In this document: positions 45,090 to 53,842 of the stretch, in pieces
Position numbering within the stretch: position 1 is the stretch's first letter
How the letters are laid out: each line of letters begins with the position of its first letter
Assembly: GCA_964654545.1 (NCBI GenBank)
Contig: CAZZIU010000002.1
Location: 95,334 to 159,333 of the forward strand
DNA length: 64,000 nt
From: JABMOV01 sp964654545
GTDB taxonomy: Bacteria; Fidelibacterota; Marinisomatia; Marinisomatales; JABMOV01
Direction of reading: 5' to 3'
Made by a program: the position numbers and the translations under genes
The notes under the pieces: model-generated
The model's database searches: none
Told to the model about the DNA's origin: nothing
What the model saw: only the letters and a program-made list of their open reading frames with translations

Positions 45090-47396
45090 ATGAATACAAA
45101 ATCCTTAGTTATTGTTTTTTTTACATTTCTTTCATCTGTATACACGGAAAATATCACTGTATCCGGTAGAGTTACAGATGCGTCCACAGGAGAAATTTTA
45201 CCAGGTGTAAATATCAGCGGCCAAAATACAGGCACTAGTACAAACTCGGAAGGAAGATATACTGTTACAATTTCGGAGGGTGAATTATTGGAATTCTCCC
45301 ATATCGGATACGAATCTGAGAGTATTATACCAGTGAAACCTGTATTGAATGTGCAACTACGAAAAACTATCATTGATTCTGATCCCGTATTTGTGGAAGC
45401 ATCACGAGCGATACCGGGTGTGACACCCGTTGCATTTTCAACACTCACTCCTGAAGAAATAGAATTGCATTATACCGTTCAGGATGTCCCAATGATTTTA
45501 GCAACTGAGCCGGGAGTGTTTGCCAGAGGAGAGAGTGGGAGTGGAACAGGGTATACCTATATATCCATTCGTGGATTTGATCAAAGCCGGATTGCAGTGA
45601 TGATTGATGGTGTACCCTTAAATGACAATGAAAGTCATCAGGTCTATTGGGTTGATCATGGAGACATATTAGCTGATGCAAAAGATATACAAATTCAACG
45701 TGGAATTGGCAATAGTCTTTATGGCTCGGCCGCATTTGGTGGCTCCATTAATCTGCAAACCAAAATTGCATCGGAGAATGAAAAGACAATCTTTACTGGT
45801 AGTCTAGGATCATTTGACACAAAAAAAATTAGTTTGGCCTATAATTCAGGGCAGCGCTTTGGCAATATTAGTCTATCATCACGCTTTTCCAGCATAGATG
45901 CGGCCGGATATCGTGATTTCCATGGCAGTAACCAAAAATCATTTACATTCGGTGCTGAGCAAAGAATATCAGCAATCATAAATCAATTTCGATTTCAAAT
46001 CGGTTATGAAAATACCCAAATGGTGTGGGATGGAATTCCTGAATCCTATTTAAGTGATGAAAAATTGCGTAGGTCATCATATCAGGGCTACACCGATAAC
46101 TTTTTACAACAAATATATTCCTTGAACAGTCACTGGCGAATAAACGATACATACCGATTGACAAATAAAGCTTATTTCGTGTTGGGAAGCGGCTATTATG
46201 AAATACAAATCCACGATGCGGATTGGTTCTCCTATAATTTAGATAGTCATGATGAATACACTGACTCGATTGAAACAACGCTGACGACAGACGCTCTTCG
46301 AAGAAAATGGATTAAAAATTATTATACAGGGGTTGTCCCTACCTTTACCGTAGAGTCTCCGCGTATTCGATTGGATATTGGTTCGGAACTTCGATTTTAC
46401 CAGGGGGTCCACTATGGAGAAATATCTGATTTCAGTGATACGACTCTGGGAAACCGGTACGGCAATAAATGGTATGAGTATTACAGGTATATTGGATCAA
46501 AATTGTCCATTACTAATTTTGCCCATATATCCTTTTATCCCATCAGAGATATAACGATTATGGCAGATATTCAGGTGCAATCACACGACTGGAAATTCGA
46601 TCAGAAAAATATCGGTCACGCAAACGGATTCCAGCTTGATGCACTCTGGACCTTCATTAATCCACGCATAGGCATATTGTACCATTTTACACCAGAGTTA
46701 TTCACCTATCTGCATTATGGAAAAGGTCAAAAAGAACCTGCCGATGATCAAATAATCTCTGCCGACGATGTAACGTCTGCACCGAAAAAGGCTTCTGCAG
46801 AAGTGATCAATAATTATGAATTAGGGATACAATATGATGTGGGTGATTTTTCCTCCGCGCTTAACTTCTACTTTATCGAGTTCACAAACGAACAATTGAA
46901 AAACATTAATATCGATCAGGAAGGTGAGTACGACTATTATTCGGCTGATAAAACACAGCATTCGGGGATTGAAATGGAGAGTAAATGGGAATTCTTAAAG
47001 AACCTCTTAATTGGCATCAATGGTTCTATGTTGTACAATACATTTACATCTGGCGAACTGAATGGAAATCAGTTGCCGAGAATTCCACGCCTACTGTGTA
47101 ATGGATATGTAACGTATCGATGGAAAATGTTTTTAAATTCAGTAAAATTTCGATATATCGGTAAACAATTTCTTGATGATGAAAACAGAGGAACAATTGA
47201 AGATGCATTGATCACTGATATGGTTCTTTCAACAAAGTGGAGAGGTTTAACAGCGAAATTATCCATTAATAATATGTTTAATATTCTATATGAGACCTAT
47301 GGTTACGCCTACATAGATGAGAATAAGGAATACCAGGCTTTTTATTGGCCAGAAGCAACGCGGAATTACAGTATGACCATACGTTATGAATTTTAA
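45090..47396 (+). CDS. TonB-dependent outer-membrane receptor, probable thiamine importer
   Basis: 768 residues. Signal peptide, then a carboxypeptidase-D-like domain (about 20-100; ITVSGRVTDASTGEILPGVN, GRYTVTISEGELLEFSHIGY), a plug domain (about 125-235; GTGYTYISIRGFDQSRIAVM, DGVPLNDNESHQVYW, IGNSLYGSAAFGGSINLQTK) and a 22-stranded barrel ending RNYSMTIRYEF with the C-terminal Phe. It takes a scarce ligand through the outer membrane with energy from TonB. The TPP riboswitch immediately upstream points to thiamine or a derivative; similar riboswitch-controlled receptors are known in Bacteroidota. A strong hairpin follows the gene. Confidence 0.92.
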   Translation: MNTKSLVIVFFTFLSSVYTENITVSGRVTDASTGEILPGVNISGQNTGTSTNSEGRYTVTISEGELLEFSHIGYESESIIPVKPVLNVQLRKTIIDSDPVFVEASRAIPGVTPVAFSTLTPEEIELHYTVQDVPMILATEPGVFARGESGSGTGYTYISIRGFDQSRIAVMIDGVPLNDNESHQVYWVDHGDILADAKDIQIQRGIGNSLYGSAAFGGSINLQTKIASENEKTIFTGSLGSFDTKKISLAYNSGQRFGNISLSSRFSSIDAAGYRDFHGSNQKSFTFGAEQRISAIINQFRFQIGYENTQMVWDGIPESYLSDEKLRRSSYQGYTDNFLQQIYSLNSHWRINDTYRLTNKAYFVLGSGYYEIQIHDADWFSYNLDSHDEYTDSIETTLTTDALRRKWIKNYYTGVVPTFTVESPRIRLDIGSELRFYQGVHYGEISDFSDTTLGNRYGNKWYEYYRYIGSKLSITNFAHISFYPIRDITIMADIQVQSHDWKFDQKNIGHANGFQLDALWTFINPRIGILYHFTPELFTYLHYGKGQKEPADDQIISADDVTSAPKKASAEVINNYELGIQYDVGDFSSALNFYFIEFTNEQLKNINIDQEGEYDYYSADKTQHSGIEMESKWEFLKNLLIGINGSMLYNTFTSGELNGNQLPRIPRLLCNGYVTYRWKMFLNSVKFRYIGKQFLDDENRGTIEDALITDMVLSTKWRGLTAKLSINNMFNILYETYGYAYIDENKEYQAFYWPEATRNYSMTIRYEF

Positions 47397-47412
47397 TTTA
47401 ATCTGACTCTTA

Positions 47413-47450
47413 TTACGGGGTGACTTTGAATTGCAGAACTCACCCCGTAA
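47413..47450 (+). terminator. Intrinsic terminator of the thiamine receptor gene
   Basis: TTACGGGGTGA (47413-47423) and TCACCCCGTAA (47440-47450) are perfect 11-bp arms around a 16-nt loop, followed by TTTTAT. It lies 16 bp after the receptor stop and 9 bp before the polA ATG, so polA probably has its own promoter or depends on read-through. Confidence 0.75.
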
Positions 47451-47459
47451 TTTTATCAC

Positions 47460-50183
47460 ATGGCAACAATACATTCAGACCGAAAACGACTTTTTTTAAT
47501 AGATGGATTTGCTACACTATATCGATCTCATTTTGCACTGATTAGAAATCCACTCATCACGTCATCAGGACTGCACACCAGTGCACTCTTCGGTTTTATT
47601 AATCAGGTCTTTAAGCTGCTAAAGGATGAAGAGCCAGACTATATTGCTGCAGTCTTTGACACGGATAAAAAAACTTTTCGGCATGATCGCTATCCAGAGT
47701 ACAAAGCGACCAGAGAAAAAATGCCAGAGGAATTACGGGACCAAATTCCCCATCTTTGGCCATTGCTTGATGCCCTCAATCTCCCCATGCTAAAAAAAGA
47801 AGGGTTTGAAGCTGATGATATTATTGGCACGTTGGCAAAAATTGGAGAACAGGAAAATGTGGATGTCTACATCGTCAGCGGAGATAAGGATTTTATGCAA
47901 TTGATTTCCGATCATGTATATTTATACGCACCTGGTGGCAGAAATAACGGAATCAAAATATATGATAGAAAAGCAGTTGAAGAAAAATGGGGCGTTCCAC
48001 CGGAAAAAATTATTGATTTATTAGGACTAATGGGAGATTCTTCCGATAATATTCCCGGCGTGAGAGGAATTGGGGAAAAGGGGGCAGCCAAATTAATTAA
48101 AGAATTTGGAAGTCTTGAAGAAGCCCTGAATAAGGCTAATCATGTTGCCAACAAACGTGTAAGAGACGGCTTAGTAAATTATAAAGATGAGGCACTATTG
48201 AGTAAAGAACTGGTTACTATAGATACCCATGTGAAAATAGATACCACCATTTCTGATTTGGAGCGGTCAACATTTAACCATGAAAAATTACTAACCATAT
48301 TTAATGACCTTGAATTTTACACCCTCGCAAATCAATTGAGTCAGGTTGGAGCGCCAAAAAGTACCATATCTATCCATAACTCTGATAAAAAATACAGTGT
48401 GCTTTTAACCAAAAAGGATATTGAGCAATTTTTTAAAGATGTCACATCAAAAACAGTTTTATCAGTTGATTTAGAAACTACGTCCACAGATCCCATGCAG
48501 GCAGAAATTGTTGGTTTATCTTTTTCCATTGCTGACGATACAGGTGTATACATTCCCATTACTCACAAGGATAAGGTTGAGAACTATTATGGCAGCAATG
48601 ATCTTGAGTCAGTAATGATCTTAATAAAACCTGTACTTGAGAATTCAAAAATTGAAAAGACGGGACAAAACATTAAATACGATAGTTTAATCCTGAAGCG
48701 TAATGGAATTGATCTGCAGGGAATTATCTTTGATACCATGTTGGCGGCTCATTTATTAAATCCTGCCGGCCGCTCCATAAAACTGGATACGCTGGCGCTT
48801 GAGTATCTTAACTACCAGATGGTACCGATAGAAGACCTGATTGGAACCGGTCGCAACCAATTATCCATGGCAGATATTGAACTAGACAAAGTTGCATTCT
48901 ATGCTGCCGAGGATGCTGATATTGCATTCCAGCTGACACATGTACTTAAGAAAAAGATTGCAGAGGAAGAATTACTGGATTATCTATCCACAGTGGAAAT
49001 TCCGTTAATCCCGGTTCTGATACAAATGGAACATAACGGAGCGTTTGTAGATCCCCATATCTTGTCCGACATGAGCCAGGAATTGGGGAAAAAGCTCCAC
49101 GGGTTGGTTGGTTCAATATTGAAGGAAGCAGGAACGGAATTTAATATCAATTCCACTCAACAACTGGCACACGTGTTGTTTGATATTTTGGAATTGCCAC
49201 AGATACGGAAAAGATCAACGGCTGAGGAAGTTCTTCATGCACTGAAGGAACAACACCCATTACCTGGATATCTGCTTGATTATCGCAAATTGAATAAGTT
49301 GAAGAACACATATTTAGATGCGTTTCCTGATTATATTCATCCGGATACGGGTAGAATTCATACCAACTTCAACCAAACGATTGCCGCCACGGGCAGACTA
49401 TCCAGTAGCAATCCAAATTTTCAAAATATTCCTATTCGCACTGATATTGGACGAGAAATTCGAAAAGCATTTCGTACGCAAAATACAGGGTGGCAAATTT
49501 TTTCTGCTGATTACTCACAAATCGAGCTGAGAATAATGGCTCATTTAAGCCAGGATCCAGGTTTATGCAAAGCGTTCAAAGAAAATGTTGATATTCACGC
49601 GCAAACGGCGAGTATGGTATTCAATGTGCCATTAGATGATGTATTACCAGAAATGCGCCGGACGGCAAAAATAGTCAATTTTGGTATCATGTATGGTGCT
49701 GGTCCCTACCGGATGAGTCAGGAACTGGGAATACCAAGGAACGAAGCGCAATCTTTGATTGATTCGTATTTTAGTCAGTACGCAGGAATCAGGAATTATA
49801 TTGATTCTACTCTGGATCAAGCCCGCGAAAAGAAATTTGTACAGACCATGCTAGGGCGTAAGCGGCCAGTGTGGGATGCGGAAAGTGACAACCGTTTACG
49901 ACGTGATGCAGCGGAACGGATGGCAATCAATATGCCCATTCAGGGTACAGCTGCGGAACTGATTAAACTGGCAATGATCAATATTCATGATACTCTGAAA
50001 AAAAATAAAATGAGAACAAAAATGATTCTTCAAATTCATGACGAATTATTATTTGAAGTACCTGATGAAGAAATGGATGATCTGCAGGCAGTTGTGATTG
50101 AGAAAATGGAAAATGCCATGGAATTATCAGTTCCTCTTGTAGTGGATTGCGGAACTGGAAAATCTTGGTATGATGCACATTAA
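47460..50183 (+). CDS. polA: DNA polymerase I
   Basis: Full-length, 907 residues, three domains. The 5'-3' flap exonuclease (1-290) has FLIDGFATLYRSHFAL, YPEYKATREKMP and GDSSDNIPGVRGIGEKGA. The proofreading domain keeps its acidic residues: DLETTS (about 337), QNIKYD and YAAEDAD. The polymerase has motif A SADYSQIELR, motif B RRTAKIVNFGIMYG with Phe at the sugar-selecting position, and motif C QIHDELLFEVP. It fills gaps and removes RNA primers. Many FCB or thermophile PolA enzymes have lost proofreading; here it looks intact. A hairpin 9 bp upstream isolates it from the receptor gene. Confidence 0.97.
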   Translation: MATIHSDRKRLFLIDGFATLYRSHFALIRNPLITSSGLHTSALFGFINQVFKLLKDEEPDYIAAVFDTDKKTFRHDRYPEYKATREKMPEELRDQIPHLWPLLDALNLPMLKKEGFEADDIIGTLAKIGEQENVDVYIVSGDKDFMQLISDHVYLYAPGGRNNGIKIYDRKAVEEKWGVPPEKIIDLLGLMGDSSDNIPGVRGIGEKGAAKLIKEFGSLEEALNKANHVANKRVRDGLVNYKDEALLSKELVTIDTHVKIDTTISDLERSTFNHEKLLTIFNDLEFYTLANQLSQVGAPKSTISIHNSDKKYSVLLTKKDIEQFFKDVTSKTVLSVDLETTSTDPMQAEIVGLSFSIADDTGVYIPITHKDKVENYYGSNDLESVMILIKPVLENSKIEKTGQNIKYDSLILKRNGIDLQGIIFDTMLAAHLLNPAGRSIKLDTLALEYLNYQMVPIEDLIGTGRNQLSMADIELDKVAFYAAEDADIAFQLTHVLKKKIAEEELLDYLSTVEIPLIPVLIQMEHNGAFVDPHILSDMSQELGKKLHGLVGSILKEAGTEFNINSTQQLAHVLFDILELPQIRKRSTAEEVLHALKEQHPLPGYLLDYRKLNKLKNTYLDAFPDYIHPDTGRIHTNFNQTIAATGRLSSSNPNFQNIPIRTDIGREIRKAFRTQNTGWQIFSADYSQIELRIMAHLSQDPGLCKAFKENVDIHAQTASMVFNVPLDDVLPEMRRTAKIVNFGIMYGAGPYRMSQELGIPRNEAQSLIDSYFSQYAGIRNYIDSTLDQAREKKFVQTMLGRKRPVWDAESDNRLRRDAAERMAINMPIQGTAAELIKLAMINIHDTLKKNKMRTKMILQIHDELLFEVPDEEMDDLQAVVIEKMENAMELSVPLVVDCGTGKSWYDAH

Positions 50184-50250
50184 AAAATTTGTGCAGACCG
50201 ACAAATTCAATAATTTGAAGCTCAAAAATTGTAAGAATTATATTTAAGTC

Positions 50251-51180
50251 ATGGAAGCAAGCATTACCTTAAAAAAAGTTGGAAAGCTGGTCGGAGATAA
50301 AACCGTCCTTGCTGGATTGACTTTTGGTATCGAAAAAGGAACAATGGTGGCTGTGATAGGCGATAACGATGCTGGCAAATCAACATTGCTGCGAGTCATG
50401 GCAGGATTTGAAAATCCTGAATTTGGTACAGTATTTATTCATGGCCTTGATAGCATAAAGCGGCGTCGGGAAATTCGTCGAATGATTGGTTATGTCCCGC
50501 TAGAGTCGGATTTAGACCCCTGGCTCACATTAGAAAAAAATATACGCTGTATAGGTTACTTTTATGGCGTAGACGATGCCACTATCACCCAGCGAATTAA
50601 CAAATACACTGCCTTTCTAGATATGGATCCATTTATGAATCGACCGGCAGGGGAATTATCTCCTGGAATTCAGAAAAAAGGAATGTTACTGCGTGCATTG
50701 GTCCATGAACCATCCGTTGTTATTATCGATGAACCTACGGCCTATATGGATGCGACTTCCAATCGTCAAACATGGGATTTACTAAATGATTTGAAGAAGA
50801 CCAAAACGGTTATTTATGTAAGCCACGTCCTTACCGAAGTTGAACAATCACACGATCGTATTCTTATTCTTAATCATGGCAAAGTCGTGCTGGATGGGAG
50901 TCTAGACAAATTGCTTGAAAGCACACTTGAGTACCATCAGTTTCAAATCGAGTTTGAAGAGCTTAGTGATACACTTTATAAGAAACTTTGTCAGCTACCT
51001 GGAATTGTAACACCATCAAAAATGAACAATATATTTTATTTTTATGGTCGATCCAGATCGGTGTTTTTCAAAGTTCTCAACGAAGCTCATGAAATGACAA
51101 TGAATGATCTGAATTTTAAAAAATTGGGGTTAAAGGATCTTCTCGATTCCCAGTTTGCTCGAAAAGGATTGGATGGATGA
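50251..51180 (+). CDS. ABC exporter ATP-binding protein (CcmA/GldA-like)
   Basis: 309 residues: an ABC domain of about 215 residues and a C-terminal extension of about 90. Walker A is GDNDAGKST, Walker B VVIIDEPTAYMD, and the switch His is in YVSHV. The signature motif is altered: LSPGIQKK stands where LSGGQ/LSxGxxQR is usual. The permease gene begins within its stop (ATGA), so the pair is a two-component ABC-2 exporter. Substrate unknown. Confidence 0.88.
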   Translation: MEASITLKKVGKLVGDKTVLAGLTFGIEKGTMVAVIGDNDAGKSTLLRVMAGFENPEFGTVFIHGLDSIKRRREIRRMIGYVPLESDLDPWLTLEKNIRCIGYFYGVDDATITQRINKYTAFLDMDPFMNRPAGELSPGIQKKGMLLRALVHEPSVVIIDEPTAYMDATSNRQTWDLLNDLKKTKTVIYVSHVLTEVEQSHDRILILNHGKVVLDGSLDKLLESTLEYHQFQIEFEELSDTLYKKLCQLPGIVTPSKMNNIFYFYGRSRSVFFKVLNEAHEMTMNDLNFKKLGLKDLLDSQFARKGLDG

Positions 51181-51932
51181 GCACAGTAATTGCATTTCTC
51201 AAGCGCCGTTGGTGGTTAACACAAGATCGCATATTCTCAACATTAATATTGATATTTTTAACTCCTGTTATTATCTATTTACTAATCCATTTACCCTTGA
51301 ATGCCATTATTGTGAGGAGTGTGAGAAATATACCCTACAGTGATTGGGTATTGCCTGGGTACTTGATGCTGGTGTCGTTTTTTGGGCTTATTCCCACCAT
51401 CTATCGGGATTTATTCGATTTAAGACTACACGGTAAAGCATTATTTCCTATTACCTTAACGCCAATCTCAAAAACGGAAATTATTATCGGAATTTTGATC
51501 ACTGCTATAGTGGAATCCATTTTATACCTGATTGTCAGCTCTGTTGTTTTCCTTTCTTTAATGGATGTGTCGTATCGTTGGTTTGACATGATCACCATCT
51601 TTATTTATTTAATCCTGCAGATGGCACTCATTGGGAATGTTCTGATTACTGCTTCCTTATTGGCAAAGAGAGTGACAACATTTCTACCATTGGTTTTGAT
51701 CATTCTTGCTGTATATTTATTTGGTTCAGGGATGATATACGAATTTGAATTTTATCCCTTGCAGATTGGTGAAATTCTTAAATATTTGCCCTCGTCTTTA
51801 CTTTTAGGAAATTTAAGAACCATCTTGTTTACGCGATATTTCATCTGGTGGTCCTTTTTACTTCCAATCGTAATCATTATTGGGTTAACCATATTAAATG
51901 GAAAAATACTAAAAATGGTCTTGAAGCAGTGA
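51177..51932 (+). CDS. ABC-2-type transporter permease
   Basis: 251 residues with six hydrophobic helices, the usual ABC-2 layout. The first helix (LILIFLTPVIIYLLIHLPL) is followed by DWVLPGYLMLVSFFGLIPTI, and LRLHGKALFPITLTPISKTE is the cytoplasmic loop expected to contact the ATPase. It overlaps the ATPase gene by four bases and the next gene by four bases (GTGA), so three genes are translated in chain. No substrate can be inferred. Confidence 0.85.
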   Translation: MSTVIAFLKRRWWLTQDRIFSTLILIFLTPVIIYLLIHLPLNAIIVRSVRNIPYSDWVLPGYLMLVSFFGLIPTIYRDLFDLRLHGKALFPITLTPISKTEIIIGILITAIVESILYLIVSSVVFLSLMDVSYRWFDMITIFIYLILQMALIGNVLITASLLAKRVTTFLPLVLIILAVYLFGSGMIYEFEFYPLQIGEILKYLPSSLLLGNLRTILFTRYFIWWSFLLPIVIIIGLTILNGKILKMVLKQ

Positions 51933-52408
51933 AGGCTTATCTATCTGGCGCTATTGAGGCCGCATCGCAGGAGGAATTAAGCTGGAGAGATGATTTAAAA
52001 CTCTGGTTAAAGTCAACTATTGGGCACGACTCCATTGATCCAGTGCAATTATCTATAAATTTGTTGGCGAAAGAAAATGCAAAGGACTTCCGATCGTGGA
52101 AATTCTCCGATTTACCGAAGTTTAAATCTATTGTTAGAAAAATAATAAATCAGGATATCGGCGCAGTATTGCGAGAGTCAGATTATGTAATATGTTACTG
52201 GACTCCGGCTGTGAAAGAGGGTGGTGGTACCCAAGGAGAATTAACCACCGCCTATTTAAATAATATTCCTGTCTATCTGGTTTACACAAATGATCTCACA
52301 ACCTTAAGCAGCTGGATTATTGGTTGCACGTCAGAAATATTCTCAGATTTTTCAGATTTACACACGTATTTGAGTGAAAAATTTGGTAGTCAAGATGATT
52401 GGGCCTGA
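51929..52408 (+). CDS. Nucleoside 2-deoxyribosyltransferase-like protein
   Basis: 159 residues from GTG at 51929; longer starts lie inside the permease gene. The fold looks like the nucleoside 2-deoxyribosyltransferase/YtoQ group: KAYLSGAIEAASQEELSWRD at the N-terminus (Y-L-S/A-G-x-I), the DSIDPVQLS segment, then LRESDYVICYWTPAVKEGGG followed by TQGELTTAYLNNIPVYLVY, in which the Asp and the G-T-x-x-E-L/A element are in the usual places. Known members transfer deoxyribose between bases or hydrolyse nucleotides; activity is not certain here. Its 3' end overlaps alr. Confidence 0.72.
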   Translation: MKAYLSGAIEAASQEELSWRDDLKLWLKSTIGHDSIDPVQLSINLLAKENAKDFRSWKFSDLPKFKSIVRKIINQDIGAVLRESDYVICYWTPAVKEGGGTQGELTTAYLNNIPVYLVYTNDLTTLSSWIIGCTSEIFSDFSDLHTYLSEKFGSQDDWA

Positions 52409-53507
52409 AGCACGAATACATCTGGATAGACTTTCCTATAATTATCGAGTGATTAGGGAGCATCTTCATCGCATTCCCATAATGGCAGTGGTCAAAGCCA
52501 ACGGTTATGGGCATGGGGCGGTACAGGTAGCACATGCACTGCAACATGAGGGAGTTACCTATTTTGCCGTCTTTACAATGGATGAAGCACTCGAACTAAG
52601 ACAGGGAGGAATTAATACTCCGATTTTAATATTTAGTCGGTTTCATCCTGATCAGCTGGATATTGCAGTCGAAAAAAATATTACGGTTAATATATCGATT
52701 TTGTCGGATTTAACTACGCTGATTCATTATGTCCAACGACGAAAACAAGCACCTCGATTTCACATTAAGATTGATACAGGAATGACTCGACTAGGTTTAA
52801 ATATTTCTGATTTAAATCAGTTCTTTGATATTCTGAAACAACATCCGGAATTGCATTGCGAAGGAATCTATTCCCATTATGCAACTGCCGATGAGGGTAA
52901 TCTTTCATATGCTGAATATCAATACATGCAATTTGAGCAGGTATTGGAAATCGTTAAAATGCACGGGGTGGATATAAAATACCGTCATTTTTCAAACAGT
53001 GGTGCAGTTTTAAATCTTCCCCAGTCGTGGTTTAATATGGTCCGAGTGGGGATGCTATTGTACGGTGCTTACCCCTCCGATGAAGTCCCGAGAGATTTGC
53101 CCATTAGACCAGTGATGGAATTTCGTGGTCCCATTGTAAGTGTACGGCGGGTGCCGAAAGGGACACATGTGAGTTACGGTGGGAAATATATAACGTCTAC
53201 AGAATCAAATATTGGCGTAATTCAAACCGGGTTTGCAGATGGTTTTCCCCGTCCATGGTATGAGGGAGGATATGTTGCCTATAATGGAAGTACGTTCCCC
53301 ATTGCAGGAAGGGTATGTATGGATCAGTTCATGGTAGATTTTGGTAATACCATGCCCAATGAAGGAGATACAGTATTGTTTTTTGGCGAATCTGACAAAG
53401 ACAAACTTCCCGTGGAAACGATAGCTTCTGCTATTCATAGCACAACCTATGTGTTGCTAACGGCTATTGGTGGTAGGACAAAAAGGGTTTATTTAGATTC
53501 AGTTTGA
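52395..53507 (+). CDS. alr: Alanine racemase
   Basis: PLP enzyme making D-alanine for peptidoglycan. The PLP-lysine motif MAVVKANGYGHGAVQVAHAL lies near the N-terminus, KIDTGMTRLGL follows, the second catalytic Tyr is in VSYGGKY, and the C-terminal domain has GRVCMDQFMVDFG. From the ATG at 52395 the protein is 370 residues, normal for the family; a GTG at 52374 would add seven residues. It overlaps the deoxyribosyltransferase-like gene by 14 bp and its 3' end overlaps the minus-strand gene at 53489 by 19 bp. Confidence 0.95.
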   Translation: MIGPEARIHLDRLSYNYRVIREHLHRIPIMAVVKANGYGHGAVQVAHALQHEGVTYFAVFTMDEALELRQGGINTPILIFSRFHPDQLDIAVEKNITVNISILSDLTTLIHYVQRRKQAPRFHIKIDTGMTRLGLNISDLNQFFDILKQHPELHCEGIYSHYATADEGNLSYAEYQYMQFEQVLEIVKMHGVDIKYRHFSNSGAVLNLPQSWFNMVRVGMLLYGAYPSDEVPRDLPIRPVMEFRGPIVSVRRVPKGTHVSYGGKYITSTESNIGVIQTGFADGFPRPWYEGGYVAYNGSTFPIAGRVCMDQFMVDFGNTMPNEGDTVLFFGESDKDKLPVETIASAIHSTTYVLLTAIGGRTKRVYLDSV

Positions 53508-53833
53508 TTTTTGGCTGGCTTTCTTACCCAGGATCTTCTGTCCTCAAAGGATTGAACCTGTAATTCAGCCCATTCATCTATTAAATGTAACAGTTGTCGG
53601 CGTTCAGCAGTGTCTTCCTGGATTGATTCTCTGACATATTCGATAAGACTGAATTTTTTGTTTTGAATTTGCCCATAGCTCATTTGGTGCTTTTGCTGCC
53701 AAAGCTCCTGCTCCTTCGATACCACATCTTTTATTTCGCGGGCGCGTTGATGTTTTTTTATTCTGTGTGATAAAAAAGCCCAACCAATAAGTAAGAATAC
53801 GATAATTCCAATTATCCAGTTTAGTGAAAGCAT
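53489..53833 (-). CDS. Small single-pass membrane protein
   Basis: 114 residues: one N-terminal helix (IIGIIVFLLIGWAFLSH) then a charged, helical cytoplasmic part that may be a coiled coil (SKEQELWQQKHQM, REIKDVVSK) and a conserved-looking KFSLIEYVRESIQEDTAERR. AGGAG is correctly placed 7 nt before the ATG at 53833, next to the stop of the SLC13-type gene. It probably shares that transcript. No family recognised. Confidence 0.65.
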   Translation of the reverse strand: MLSLNWIIGIIVFLLIGWAFLSHRIKKHQRAREIKDVVSKEQELWQQKHQMSYGQIQNKKFSLIEYVRESIQEDTAERRQLLHLIDEWAELQVQSFEDRRSWVRKPAKNQTESK

Positions 53834-53842
53834 ATCATTCTC

